Positions 16,849-25,642 are shown, counted from the stretch's first letter. The stretch is DNA of 64,000 nt from SAR202-VII-2 sp965263165 (GCA_965263165.1 OZ253584.1:1674001-1738000), one strand, 5' to 3'. The notes: generated from the sequence alone by a model not told the origin. Translations and numbers: made by a program.

Positions 16849-17817
16849 ATGAGGGTTGCCGTCATGGGAACGGGAGGCATGGGAGGCTACTTCGGGGGCC
16901 TGCTGGCCCGCGCTGGCCACGATGTAGCCTTCATTGCTCGCGGCGCTCATCTGCAAGCCATCCGGGAGCGGGGACTCCGCATCGAGAGCGTTGTTTCCGG
17001 CGAGTTCACCGTCTGGGGCCAGGCCACCGACGACCCCGCGCAGGTTGGGGAAGTGGACCTGGTGCTGTTCACCGTGAAGACCTATCACAACGCTCAAGCG
17101 ATACCCGCCCTTCAGCCAATGATGGGGCCCGGCGCCGCCGTTCTGACGATGCAGAACGGCGTAGAAAGCGGCGCCGAGTTGGCGGCTGTCTTTGGAGCGG
17201 AGCGCGTCCTCACGGCTCCGACGCTTTGCGAGTCCTTCGTACAGGCGCCGGGTCTCGTTGTGGAGCGGATGCCCCGAACCGGCGTTGCGCTGGGCGAGTT
17301 CGCCGGCGGCGCCTCGCAGCGCATCGCCAAGCTGTCGGAGACGCTCCGAGAGGCCGGCTGGATAGTGGAAACGACGGACGCCATCGAGCGCGAGGCCTGG
17401 TTCAAGTGCATGTTCATCTGCGCCATGGGGTCCGTCCTGGCCGCCTCGCGTTCGACTCTGGGCGAGGTGATGGCGTGCGATGAGACCAGGGGTCTCTACG
17501 TGTCGGTGCTCCAAGAGGTGGAGCAGGTGGCGCGGGCAAGGGGCATCATCCTGGATACCTCGCTGAACATTCCCCGCTTCATGGGCCTAGAGGGTGGCGG
17601 TGCCGCCGCAGACGTGGTGATGAGGTTCTCGGAGTCGCTTCCCGGCCAGGCCAAGTCCTCCATGCTGCGGGACGCGGAAGCGGGCCGGCCTCTGGAGATC
17701 GATGCCCTGAACGGGGCCGTCGTCCGGCTGGGTCGCGAGGTTGGCGCGCCCACGCCCGCCAACGCCGCCGTTGCCGGCTGCCTGCACCCGGCCCATCTGA
17801 GGGCGCTGGGGAGCTAG
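16849..17817 (+). CDS. Ketopantoate reductase family oxidoreductase (ApbA/PanE-like)
   Basis: A 322-residue NADP-dependent reductase of the 2-dehydropantoate 2-reductase family. The Rossmann N-terminus shows GTGGMGGYFGGLLARAGHDV, and the family's TMQNGVES box lies near residue 101. The catalytic Lys region is WFKCMFICAMG, which lacks the typical Asn after the Lys, so the substrate may not be ketopantoate. The ATG at 16849 is preceded by GAGAGAGG. The frame stays open far upstream through array copy 5 in another phase, and that extension is not real. The gene ends about 115 bp before meaB. Confidence 0.8.
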   Translation: MRVAVMGTGGMGGYFGGLLARAGHDVAFIARGAHLQAIRERGLRIESVVSGEFTVWGQATDDPAQVGEVDLVLFTVKTYHNAQAIPALQPMMGPGAAVLTMQNGVESGAELAAVFGAERVLTAPTLCESFVQAPGLVVERMPRTGVALGEFAGGASQRIAKLSETLREAGWIVETTDAIEREAWFKCMFICAMGSVLAASRSTLGEVMACDETRGLYVSVLQEVEQVARARGIILDTSLNIPRFMGLEGGGAAADVVMRFSESLPGQAKSSMLRDAEAGRPLEIDALNGAVVRLGREVGAPTPANAAVAGCLHPAHLRALGS

Positions 17818-17931
17818 GTGCAATAGCCATCCCGGCCGCCCGCCCCACTGTCGGGAGAACGAAAGCGGGACAGGGCTTTCCCTCTTTGCTGGCTGTGCTA
17901 CCATTCTCTAAGCCCATTCTGGAGATTCCCC

Positions 17932-18912
17932 TTGGTCCGTGAACTCGTTGAACAGATGCGCGGCGGAGACCGGCGCGCCCTCGCCCGCCTTCTGAGCATC
18001 GTGGAACGAAACGACGCCCGGGTTCCGGAGGTGATGGAGGCCATTCACCCCCACATCGGCCACGCTCAAGTCATCGGCCTCACCGGCCCTCCTGGGGCCG
18101 GCAAGAGCACCCTGGCCGACAAGCTCGCGGCACTGGTCAGAGGGAAGGGTTTGACCATCGGAGTGCTGGCCGTGGACCCCACCAGCCCCTTCACCGGCGG
18201 CGCCGTCCTTGGCGACCGCATCCGCATGCAGCAGCACTACCTGGACCCCCAAGTCTTCATCCGTAGCATGGCCACCAGGGGCAGCCTGGGCGGCCTGCCG
18301 AGGGTTGCCGCCAGAGCGGTCAGGGTGCTGGACGCTTCGGGGAAGGACGTTGTCCTGGTGGAGACGGTTGGGGTAGGGCAGACCGAGGTCGACGTGATGC
18401 GGGTCGCTGACATCGTGGTCGTGGCGCTGGTGCCGGAGGCGGGCGATGCTGTGCAGACCCTCAAGGCTGGTCTCATGGAGATTGCCGATGTCTTCGTGGT
18501 CAACAAGGCAGACAGAGAGGGCGCCGGCCGCATGGTGGCGACGCTCCGCAATACCCTGACCTTCAGCAACAAGCAGGACTGGTGGCTGACGCCCGTGGTG
18601 GCGACGCAGGCCACGAAGGGCGAGGGCATCGACAAGCTCTGGGACACCATTCAACAGCATCGGGCCGCCATGGAGAAGCATTCGATCTTGGCGGAGCGCC
18701 GGAAGGAACGCCAGCGCCATGAGTTCTTTCAGACCGTTGAGGAGTGGGTGGGCGACAAGCTGGCCAGCCTCGCGCACGCCAACGGCGAGCTTGGCGACCT
18801 CATGAAGCAGGTGGAGGAGGGCAGCGCCGACCCTCACGGCGCCGCCCTCGACGCGCTGCGCCGAGGCACGTTAATCAGGCACTGGTTGTCACTGGTTGAG
18901 GAAGGGGGCTAG
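17932..18912 (+). CDS. meaB: Methylmalonyl-CoA mutase-associated GTPase MeaB
   Basis: A 326-residue G3E-type GTPase that protects and reloads cobalamin-dependent methylmalonyl-CoA mutase. Walker A is GLTGPPGAGKSTLADKL at about 44-60; then come DPTSPFTGGAVLGDRIRM, VETVGVGQTEVDVM (Walker B/switch) and NKAD. The start is TTG at 17932, with GGAG 7 nt ahead. The C-terminal helices form the usual dimer arm. No mutase gene lies in the window. DUF429 and DUF309 genes follow at once (5-bp gap), forming a likely three-gene unit of unclear logic. Confidence 0.85.
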   Translation: MVRELVEQMRGGDRRALARLLSIVERNDARVPEVMEAIHPHIGHAQVIGLTGPPGAGKSTLADKLAALVRGKGLTIGVLAVDPTSPFTGGAVLGDRIRMQQHYLDPQVFIRSMATRGSLGGLPRVAARAVRVLDASGKDVVLVETVGVGQTEVDVMRVADIVVVALVPEAGDAVQTLKAGLMEIADVFVVNKADREGAGRMVATLRNTLTFSNKQDWWLTPVVATQATKGEGIDKLWDTIQQHRAAMEKHSILAERRKERQRHEFFQTVEEWVGDKLASLAHANGELGDLMKQVEEGSADPHGAALDALRRGTLIRHWLSLVEEGG

Positions 18913-18917
18913 CGGGG

Positions 18918-19556
18918 GTGGCGGCGCTCCTTGGCATTGATCTCACGGCCTCGGAGAGGCGCGCCAGCGCCTTCGCCGTTTTGGACGAGGGCGGCTGCCT
19001 GTTGGATATGGGCTTCGCCCGGGCGGACGAGGACATTCTCAATGCTGTCCGGAAGGTGGACGCTTCCCTCATTGGCATCGACTCGCCGCTGGGACTACCG
19101 GAGGGCTATTGCTGCCTGGAGGAGTCCTGTGGTTGCGGCCCGGTGGCTGCGGGGCCGGGCAGGTCGGCGGAGCGGGCCCTGGCCAGGGTGGGCATCCCGC
19201 TGTTCTGGACGACCAAGCGCTCCATCATCAAGACGATGATCTATCGGGGCATGGGCCTTGCCAGGGAGATGGAGGGCGAGGGCCGCAGCCCTGTGGAGGT
19301 CTACCCCTATGGCGCCCGCGTGCGCCTTTGGGGGCGGCGCACGCCGAAGAAGAGTACGTCGGAAGGTCTCGACTTTCTGAGCCGGCGCATTGCCGAGCGA
19401 ATCCCAGGCGTGCCGAAAGGTAGTGGAAGCCTGGATCACGACCTCTGTGACGCGCTGCTCGCGGCTTACACGGTCTACCTGGCGACGCAGGGCCTCGCGG
19501 AGGCCTTTGGAGCGGGAGTGGAGCGCCAAATCGTGCTTCCGGTTTCCGGGCTGTGA
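18918..19556 (+). CDS. DUF429 family protein
   Basis: A 212-residue protein starting with GTG at 18918, 5 bp after meaB. It has the RNase H-like fold signature of DUF429: GIDLTASERRASAFAVLD at the N-terminus, IGIDSPLGLPEG near residue 55, EVYPYGARVRLWG near 130 and DHDLCDALLAAYTVY near 175. The acidic residues D, E/D and D in these positions resemble a metal-dependent nuclease site. A Cys-rich insert (CCLEESCGCGP) lies near residue 68. The stop overlaps the next start by one base. Confidence 0.75.
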   Translation: MAALLGIDLTASERRASAFAVLDEGGCLLDMGFARADEDILNAVRKVDASLIGIDSPLGLPEGYCCLEESCGCGPVAAGPGRSAERALARVGIPLFWTTKRSIIKTMIYRGMGLAREMEGEGRSPVEVYPYGARVRLWGRRTPKKSTSEGLDFLSRRIAERIPGVPKGSGSLDHDLCDALLAAYTVYLATQGLAEAFGAGVERQIVLPVSGL

Positions 19557-20035
19557 TGGAGTCAGGCGGCGCCTTCGTTCCCGCTGGTCCCCGCCGGCCT
19601 TCGAACCCCCGCCGGGACCGCGACATGGCGTTTCTGAGGCGCCTCCAGGCCGGCGAGGGCCTGAACGAAGTCGAACGACTGAGGCATCAGCGGCCGCCCG
19701 ATGCTCTCTTGGAGGGGGCCCGCCAGTTCAACGACGGACGGTTTTTCGATGCCCACGAGACGCTCGAGAGGGTTTGGAGGAAGTCCTGGTATCCGGAGCG
19801 ACTCTTCCACCAGGGCCTCATCAAGGTGGCAGTGGGGCAGGAGCACCTGAAGCGCGGCAACTTCGCTGGGGCAATGAGCCAGAGCCTGGACGGCCAGTCC
19901 TTGCTTCAGCCATTTGCCCCAACCGTTTTCACCATCGACGTGGCCCTGCTGTTGTCGGGGCTAGAGGACTTTATTGGGGCGTTGCGGGATGGGGATACAG
20001 GAGCGCCCCCTCTTCGCATCGTGGTGGGGGAATAA
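19556..20035 (+). CDS. DUF309 family protein
   Basis: A 159-residue protein with the DUF309 signature GARQFNDGRFFDAHETLERV at about residues 54-73, then HQGLIKVAVGQEHLKRGN. DUF309 proteins are small helical bundles with conserved His/Glu and no settled function. The ATG at 19556 overlaps the DUF429 stop by one base, so translation is coupled. The first 40 residues are Arg/Pro-rich and could be a start-site artefact. A terminator follows. Confidence 0.75.
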   Translation: MESGGAFVPAGPRRPSNPRRDRDMAFLRRLQAGEGLNEVERLRHQRPPDALLEGARQFNDGRFFDAHETLERVWRKSWYPERLFHQGLIKVAVGQEHLKRGNFAGAMSQSLDGQSLLQPFAPTVFTIDVALLLSGLEDFIGALRDGDTGAPPLRIVVGE

Positions 20036-20040
20036 CAAAC

Positions 20041-20073
20041 AATGGGCCCGGCGCCAAACGGCACCGGGCCCAT
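20041..20073. terminator. Bidirectional terminator
   Basis: Arms AATGGGCCCGGCGCC and GGCACCGGGCCCATT (one mismatch) around AAAC, between the convergent DUF309 and zinc-ribbon genes. Confidence 0.7.
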
Positions 20074-20104
20074 TTGCGGGGCTGAGGCTGGCTATGGGCG
20101 GGAG

Positions 20105-20266
20105 TCAGGCCACTCTACGGACCCTGCGGGTTGTCGCCCGGGCCAGGTCTCGCAGGTCAACGTCCTGAATGAGGCCGCACTGGATACACTCCTTGAACAA
20201 CCCATAGATATCCTCGGTGACATGCATATCTCCGCGGCACTTGGGGCAAGCCTTGAAGTACATCAT
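20105..20266 (-). CDS. Small zinc-ribbon protein (53 residues)
   Basis: A 53-residue protein starting MMYFKACPKCRGDMHVTEDI, with a second CIQC pair about 20 residues on: a classical CxxC-CxxC zinc ribbon followed by a basic tail (ARATTRRVRRVA). The start is fixed by AAAGGAGATG ahead of the double ATG at 20266; the longer frame has no site. It is divergent from hspR, with a 377-bp gap. The pattern resembles small zinc-ribbon proteins of unknown function found in Dehalococcoidia; nucleic-acid or protein binding is a guess. Confidence 0.7.
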   Translation of the reverse strand: MMYFKACPKCRGDMHVTEDIYGLFKECIQCGLIQDVDLRDLARATTRRVRRVA

Positions 20267-20643
20267 CGCCTCATCTCCTTTTTCGCCAGGCAGTGAGCGC
20301 CCGGCGGGTGGTCTACATCTCCGGTGGCGGGAACACTGGACCATCGTTCTTGTTGGGGGCTTATCTCGATTGCGTTCCAGCGCCCCGCTTGTCTCACTTG
20401 CCTACTGAGACGCAGCGTTTCCCGGGAAGGTTCCGTGCGCCCGGCCACTCGTTGTTGAGCCAGCATAAACTATGATACGAAGCATATCAAGAGTATGCAT
20501 GTTATGAAAGCCATGGGTGTTGCTTCCAAGAGGGTAATTTGGTATGCTTGTCGCAGAGCGCTTGCCCTGACGCTTCCTGTTGGGCGGTGACGGGGTGAGG
20601 GCGCGAAGGCGGCTAGCAGGAAGGCAGCCTTGGAGGTGCGAGG
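20267..20643. other. Intergenic region upstream of hspR-grpE-dnaK
   Basis: No gene seen. It is AT-richer around 20461-20545 than its surroundings, with several TATG/CATA motifs and one inverted repeat (20482-20498). It must carry the promoters of both the heat-shock operon and the divergent zinc-ribbon gene. Confidence 0.5.
20482..20498. promoter_or_regulatory. Candidate HspR operator (inverted repeat)
   Basis: GCATA and TATGC flank a 7-nt spacer TCAAGAG. The spacer length matches the HAIR operator of HspR (7-nt arms, 7-nt spacer), but the arms are short and not the CTTGAGT consensus. A TATGAT box lies just upstream (20471-20476). Position before hspR fits autoregulation. Confidence 0.3.
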
Positions 20644-21171
20644 ATGACGATGAGGAGACCGGGCAGGGGCCGCCCGACCTTCCATGACCTGGACCTCGAG
20701 ACTCTCTGGAGAGGGGCAATGGGTGGAGGTCCGGTAGCGCGGCGAGAGCGAGTCGCGCCGGCGCCCGTCGAAGCTGACGAGGAGGAGTGGAACGGGATTG
20801 AGGGAGTCTATATCATAAGTGTGGCCGCCCGCATTCTGGAGATGCACCCGCAAACGCTCCGCAAGTATGAGCGGATAGGTCTGGTGCGGCCCTCGCGGAC
20901 GGTGGGCCGCCTTCGCCTTTACTCAGACGACGATATTGCCAAGCTGCGGCTGATCAAGTACCTGGTGGGAGAGCTGCGGCTGAACCTCGCCGGCGTGGAT
21001 ATGGCCGTGGCTCTGGCGGACCGCATTCTGGCAATGCGCCGTCAGGTTGCCGAGGTGCAGCAGGCTAGGGCCCTGCGCTCTCTGGTGCAGGGGATGCTGG
21101 AGGAAATGCTAGGAATACTGAATGCCCAGGCCCCCCAAGCCAGGACCGGCAACGTTGACGAGGGACAGTGA
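20644..21171 (+). CDS. hspR: HspR-type MerR-family heat-shock regulator
   Basis: A 175-residue MerR-family protein. The winged-helix part reads YIISVAARILEMHPQTLRKY, then GLVRPSRTVGRLRLYSDDD, the hallmark of HspR repressors. A helix (LRLNLAGVDMAVALADRI) and a coiled-coil tail follow. There is a 50-residue basic/acidic N-terminal extension not usual in HspR. GGAGGTG precedes the ATG. It leads an operon with grpE and dnaK; HspR is known to repress dnaK operons and to need DnaK as co-repressor, so a feedback loop is likely here. Confidence 0.85.
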   Translation: MTMRRPGRGRPTFHDLDLETLWRGAMGGGPVARRERVAPAPVEADEEEWNGIEGVYIISVAARILEMHPQTLRKYERIGLVRPSRTVGRLRLYSDDDIAKLRLIKYLVGELRLNLAGVDMAVALADRILAMRRQVAEVQQARALRSLVQGMLEEMLGILNAQAPQARTGNVDEGQ

Positions 21172-21239
21172 CGGGGCGGGGGCGCTTCGCTCCCATCCCA
21201 ACCTTCCCCTAGAGGGGGGGATAACGGGAGGACCAGCGG

Positions 21240-21794
21240 ATGTTTCTTGAGGATCAGGGTTGCGAGGAGCAATCTCCGGGGCCGGAGGGCGAGGATGCGG
21301 TCCTGGACGATTTGCCCGCCCAGCTTGAAGAGGCGTTGCGTGAAAAGGAGCAGTTCCGCGCCCTCGCCCAACGCGCCCAGGCGGATATGGCCAACTACAA
21401 GCGGCGGGTCGACGAGGAACGCGAGGAGCTTCAACAGCGGGTGAAGAGCCAGATGGTGCTCCGGCTTCTAGACGTGGCCGATGACTTCGAGCGAGCGCTG
21501 TCGCACGCGCCTGCAGAGGACGCTCAGGAGTCCTGGGTGGAGGGCGTGGCGTTGATCAGCCAAAAGCTATGGTTGACCATAGAGGCCGAGGGCGTATCCA
21601 GGATCGATGCGTTGCACCAGCCCTTCGACCCCTGGGAGCATGAGGCCCTCTACCACGAGGAAACCGACAGCGTTCCCGAAGGCCAGGTGGTACAGGTGTT
21701 CCGCCAGGGGTACAGGCTGCGCGAAAAGATAATCAGGCCGGCCCAGGTCGTCGTGGCCAAGCGGGCCGGCAGCGCTGGCGCCGGCCCGGGCTAG
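21240..21794 (+). CDS. grpE: GrpE nucleotide exchange factor
   Basis: A 184-residue co-chaperone that releases ADP from DnaK. An acidic N-terminus leads into the long dimer coiled coil (EALREKEQFRALAQRAQADM, then YKRRVDEEREELQ). The beta-wing domain has the conserved FDPWEHEALYHEETDSVPEG and VQVFRQGYRLREKIIRPAQV. GGGAGGA lies ahead of the ATG. It sits between hspR and dnaK (46 bp to dnaK), so the stoichiometry of the pair is set from one transcript. Confidence 0.92.
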   Translation: MFLEDQGCEEQSPGPEGEDAVLDDLPAQLEEALREKEQFRALAQRAQADMANYKRRVDEEREELQQRVKSQMVLRLLDVADDFERALSHAPAEDAQESWVEGVALISQKLWLTIEAEGVSRIDALHQPFDPWEHEALYHEETDSVPEGQVVQVFRQGYRLREKIIRPAQVVVAKRAGSAGAGPG

Positions 21795-21840
21795 CGAGGA
21801 CAGGGAACGGAGTTAACAACGTTTTCAGGAGGATGGATTC

Positions 21841-23730
21841 ATGGCTAGAGTGTTGGGAATCGACCTTGGAACTACCAACTCTTGCATGGCCGTTATGGAC
21901 GGAGGCGAGTCCACGGTTGTCGAGAATAGCGAGGGGGGACGCACGACGCCATCGGTCGTTGCCGTCAATCCAAAGACAGGCGAGCGCTACGTGGGCCAGA
22001 TGGCCAAGCGTCAGGCTGTCACGAACCCGGAGAACACCATCTTCTCCGTGAAGCGCCTGATGGGCCGCAAGTTTGACGACGCAGAGGTGCAGAAGACGGC
22101 GGGACGGCTGCCCTACAAGATTGTGAAGGCGTCCAATGGCGATGCCCACGTGCAGATGGGAGATAAGACCTACTCGCCGCCGGAGGTCTCCGCCATGATC
22201 CTGCAGAAGCTGAAGCAGGATGCGGAAGCCAAGCTTGGCGAGCAGATCACTCAGGCCGTTATAACGGTTCCCGCTTACTTCAACGACAGCCAGCGCCAGG
22301 CCACCAAGGACGCGGGCCGCATCGCTGGGTTGGAGGTGTTGCGGATCATCAACGAGCCTACTGCCGCCTCGCTGGCCTACGGACTGGACAAGAAGGGCGA
22401 TGAGACGATCGCCGTGTACGACCTGGGCGGGGGCACCTTCGACATCTCGATCCTCCAGATTGGTGAGGGCGTCTTCGAGGTCAAGGCCACCAACGGCGAC
22501 ACCTTTCTTGGCGGCGACGACTTCGACACCTTGATCATCGAGTGGATAGCCGATGAGTTCAGACGCGACCAGGGCATTGACCTGCGGAGCGACCGTATGG
22601 CCCTGCAGCGGTTGAAGGAGGCGGCGGAGCGGGCCAAGATCGAGCTGTCGAGCGTGATGCAAACGGAGATCAACCTTCCTTTCATCACCGCGGACGCCAG
22701 CGGACCCAAGCATCTGACGATGAACCTCAGCCGCTCCAAGCTGGAGCAACTCGTGGGCTCTTTGCTGGACCGCTCCAGCGGCCCGGTTAACCAGGCTCTT
22801 AAGGACGCCGCCACCCAGACGTCCAGCGTGGACGAGGTGGTGTTGGTGGGCGGCCAGACCAGGATGCCCGCCGTCGTGGAGCTGGTCAAGAACGCCTTCG
22901 GCAGGGAGGCTCACAAGGGAGTGAACCCGGACGAGGTCGTGGCCATCGGCGCGGCCATTCAGGCGGGCGTTCTCCAGGGAGAGGTCCGGGACGTGTTGCT
23001 GTTGGACGTAACCCCGCTCACCCTGGGCCTTGAGACGCTCGGAGGCGTGACGACGGCCCTCATCACTCGCAACACGACCATTCCCAGCTCCAAGTCTGAG
23101 GTGTTCACGACTGCCGCCGACAGCCAGACAAGCGTGGAGATCCATGTCCTCCAGGGCGAGCGCCCCATGGCCAAAGACAACAAGTCGGTGGCCCGCTTCA
23201 GCTTGGACGGTATCCTGCCGGCGCCCCGTGGAGTGCCTCAGATTGAGGTGACCTTCGACATCGACGCCAATGGACTGCTCAATGTTTCCGCCAAGGACAA
23301 GGGCACCGGTAAGGAACAGCGCATCTCCGTGCAGCCCTCATCCGGCCTGGCCGATGATGACATCGAGCGCCTGGTGAGGGAGGCAGAGGAACACGCCCAG
23401 GAAGACGAGCGGCGGCGCGAGTTGGTGGAGGTCCGCAACCAGGCGGACAGCCTGGCCTATAGCGCCGAGAAGCTTCTCCGGGAGCAGGGGGAACAGGTTC
23501 CCCAGGAGCTCAAGGACGAGGTTGAGCAGGCCGTCAAGCATGTGCGGGAGGTCGTCGACAGCGAGGACATTTCGGTGATCCGGGCCGCGGTGGACCAGCT
23601 CAATGCGGCGCTTTCAAGGTTGGGGGAGGCGGTGTACAGCAAGCCAGGCGAACAGGCACCGGACACCCCCGCCCCTGAGGATGGACCCGAGGACATCGGG
23701 ACCGTGGAGGGGGAGTTCCGGGAGATATAG
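21841..23730 (+). CDS. dnaK: DnaK (Hsp70) chaperone
   Basis: A 629-residue ATP-driven chaperone. The nucleotide-binding domain starts GIDLGTTNSCMAVMDGGE; AVYDLGGGTFDISIL lies near residue 190 and VVLVGGQTRMPAVVELV near 330. The substrate-binding domain and helical lid fill the C-terminus, which ends in an acidic tail (ending GTVEGEFREI). It is of full length. AGGAGG lies ahead of the ATG. The dnaJ gene is not next to it but about 3 kb downstream, with its own start region. Confidence 0.95.
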   Translation: MARVLGIDLGTTNSCMAVMDGGESTVVENSEGGRTTPSVVAVNPKTGERYVGQMAKRQAVTNPENTIFSVKRLMGRKFDDAEVQKTAGRLPYKIVKASNGDAHVQMGDKTYSPPEVSAMILQKLKQDAEAKLGEQITQAVITVPAYFNDSQRQATKDAGRIAGLEVLRIINEPTAASLAYGLDKKGDETIAVYDLGGGTFDISILQIGEGVFEVKATNGDTFLGGDDFDTLIIEWIADEFRRDQGIDLRSDRMALQRLKEAAERAKIELSSVMQTEINLPFITADASGPKHLTMNLSRSKLEQLVGSLLDRSSGPVNQALKDAATQTSSVDEVVLVGGQTRMPAVVELVKNAFGREAHKGVNPDEVVAIGAAIQAGVLQGEVRDVLLLDVTPLTLGLETLGGVTTALITRNTTIPSSKSEVFTTAADSQTSVEIHVLQGERPMAKDNKSVARFSLDGILPAPRGVPQIEVTFDIDANGLLNVSAKDKGTGKEQRISVQPSSGLADDDIERLVREAEEHAQEDERRRELVEVRNQADSLAYSAEKLLREQGEQVPQELKDEVEQAVKHVREVVDSEDISVIRAAVDQLNAALSRLGEAVYSKPGEQAPDTPAPEDGPEDIGTVEGEFREI

Positions 23731-23885
23731 AGGGGAGCGGGGTGGGCCAATCCGGGAATCGGCCGGATATTGTGAAGAAAATAGCACACTGAGGTATTGA
23801 CTGAGCCGATGCAGTCTAGGAAGATGGGGTTGGAGCCTCGATGGCCCGAACCCCCGGACCCTGACCGGGCGAAGGAGGTGGCGTC

Positions 23886-24194
23886 ATGGCAAAAGACGAT
23901 ACGATAGCGAAAGGGAAACGGCCAGCCCGCGAGACGCCTCTGCAGCCCCAGGAAGAGCAGGAGCTCTTCTCGTTCAGCCCGCTGCAGTTGCACTTCCTCA
24001 CGCGGTTGAAGCAGCTCGAAGCGCAACGCGCCTCGCTGAAGCAGAACGAGGCCGGGACCGACGACCTGTTGTGGAGGGTCAGCTCTAGGGCCATGTACTC
24101 GACGTACCAGGACTGTGTGGACGTGGGCGTCGGCGAGGAAGCCAACGCGATCCTCCAAGGAGAGGCCACAGCCTTCCCGGGGGCCTTGGAGTAG
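23886..24194 (+). CDS. Hypothetical protein, 102 residues
   Basis: An unrecognised 102-residue soluble protein with a strong site (GAAGGAGGTGG) ahead of the ATG. It has a basic, Pro-rich N-terminus, then a helical segment (LQLHFLTRLKQLEAQRASLK) likely to form a short coiled coil, and an Asp/Cys-containing C-terminus (MYSTYQDCVDVGVGEEANAI). It sits 155 bp after dnaK and ends at a terminator, so it could be part of the heat-shock transcript or independent. Confidence 0.6.
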   Translation: MAKDDTIAKGKRPARETPLQPQEEQELFSFSPLQLHFLTRLKQLEAQRASLKQNEAGTDDLLWRVSSRAMYSTYQDCVDVGVGEEANAILQGEATAFPGALE

Positions 24195-24214
24195 TTTCAC
24201 CCGCTCACAAAAGG

Positions 24215-24252
24215 GAAGGGCCCCCGCAATCTGCGGGGGCCCTTCTCCTTTT
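24215..24252 (+). terminator. Rho-independent terminator
   Basis: Perfect 14-bp arms GAAGGGCCCCCGCA and TGCGGGGGCCCTTC, 3-nt loop, then CTCCTTTTT. It lies about 20 bp after the stop of the 102-residue gene, with the minus-strand deacetylase gene converging. Confidence 0.8.
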
Positions 24253-24410
24253 TCGCGTTATGGGCGCAGCAGATTCGGCAAGAGCGCATTGGCGCCGGCC
24301 GGAGTTGGCATCCCACAGGACTGGAAGAACGAGTCATCGAGAGAGAGCAGGCGGCTAGCGACCGCTCAAACGAAGCGGATAGTGTCGATCCGGCTGCTTC
24401 CTGAACCCGG

Positions 24411-25550
24411 TTAGATCCCGGCGATGCCGAGGGTGGGGAACACTGCCTGCTGCACTTCCCGGACCGATTGTTGGGCGTGCAGCAGCGTCCTGGGCATGAC
24501 GTCTTCTGGGATGTCGGGCAGTTCCCAATCACGGAGCTTGTCCACTTCCTGACGCCCCTGCAGGAAGGATGCAGGGATATCATCGTCCAGCGAATGTTCC
24601 GCCATCACCGCCAGATCCAGGGTCCACGCCCTGGCCACGGCCATGAGGTCGTAGCCGCCGCCGCCAAAGGCGAGCCACATTCCCGGCGAAAGCTCGCCCA
24701 GCCGTTGCACGAGCTGCGCGTGGCCTTGGATTGTGAGCTGCAAGTGCGTCAGCGGGTCGTTGAAGTAGGGGTCGATGCCGAGTTGGGTGGCAATGACGTC
24801 CGGTTTGAACGCCCGCATGATGGGGGGCGCCACCTCCTCGAAGGCCCAGCGAAACACATCGTCACCGGTGTGCGGGGCCAGCGGCACGTTGACCGAATAG
24901 CCTTTTCCCCTGCCGATACCCAACTCTTCCACGGCGCCCGTGCCGGGGAAGAGGTAGCGGCCTGATTCGTGCATGGAGAGCGTCAGCACCTGGTCCGTGT
25001 TGTAAAAGGCGGCCTGCACGCCGTTGCCGTGATGAGCGTCGATATCCACGTACATGACCTTGAGGCCCCTTGCCGTCATCGTATTGATGGCCACCACGGG
25101 GTCGTTGAAGACGCAGAAGCCGGAGGCGTGATCGTCCATGGCGTGGTGCAGGCCCCCGGAGACGTTGAAAGCCACGTCTGCCCTGCCTTCCAGCAGAAGC
25201 TCGGCGGCCTTCACCGATGCCCCGGTGGATAGGGCCGCAGCGTCGTACATTCCCTCGTAAGTGGGGTTGTCGCTATTGTCGGCGAAATTGAAGGCTGGCC
25301 GTTCCTCGAGCCGGTCTCCCTGGCTGAAGGCCTTGACCGCCTGCAAGTACTCAGGAGTGTGGAATGATTCCACCTCGGCGTCCCTGGCGTCTCTCGGGAG
25401 CACCAACGACACGTTGGGCAAGCGCGGTAGTCCATAGGCCGACATCAGGTCGAATGTGTGCCGGAGGCGCACCGGCCTCATGGGGTGCGCCGGGCCGAGG
25501 GAGTGTTGGGACATGGCGTCGTGGTAGACAAGGGCGGCCCGGCGGCTCAT
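24411..25550 (-). CDS. acuC: AcuC-like histone deacetylase family protein
   Basis: A 379-residue arginase-fold deacetylase of the AcuC/class I HDAC-like family. It has the active-site features SGGLHHAMDDHASGF (His pair), YVDIDAHHGNGVQ (zinc Asp and His), QLGIDPYFNDPLTHL (zinc Asp) and GGGGYD. AcuC proteins deacetylate acetyl-CoA synthetase or other acyl-lysine targets; this assignment is by family. The start ATG (25550) overlaps the stop of the 31-codon frame upstream in ATGA, implying translational coupling. The order corA, microORF, acuC suggests one minus-strand transcript. Confidence 0.82.
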   Translation of the reverse strand: MSRRAALVYHDAMSQHSLGPAHPMRPVRLRHTFDLMSAYGLPRLPNVSLVLPRDARDAEVESFHTPEYLQAVKAFSQGDRLEERPAFNFADNSDNPTYEGMYDAAALSTGASVKAAELLLEGRADVAFNVSGGLHHAMDDHASGFCVFNDPVVAINTMTARGLKVMYVDIDAHHGNGVQAAFYNTDQVLTLSMHESGRYLFPGTGAVEELGIGRGKGYSVNVPLAPHTGDDVFRWAFEEVAPPIMRAFKPDVIATQLGIDPYFNDPLTHLQLTIQGHAQLVQRLGELSPGMWLAFGGGGYDLMAVARAWTLDLAVMAEHSLDDDIPASFLQGRQEVDKLRDWELPDIPEDVMPRTLLHAQQSVREVQQAVFPTLGIAGI

Positions 25551-25642
25551 CGCCGGCCTCCCCAGAGCTGGTCAAGCTCCCGGCGCATGTTGGGGCAGGG
25601 GGTCACCCTCCGGCACACCGTTCCGCAATCCGGGCAGCGCAT
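25547..25642 (-). CDS. 31-residue zinc-ribbon microprotein coupled to acuC
   Basis: A very short frame starting at ATG 25642 behind an excellent AGGAGGAG site and ending in TGA inside the ATGA start of acuC. It encodes MRCPDCGTVCRRV, then TPCPNMRRELDQLWGGRR. The Cys pattern (CxxC, then CxxxxxC) is that of a minimal zinc knuckle, and the tail is basic with one Trp. It may be a real metal-binding microprotein, or only a leader that sets AcuC translation. No homologue is recognised. Confidence 0.6.
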   Translation of the reverse strand: MRCPDCGTVCRRVTPCPNMRRELDQLWGGRR

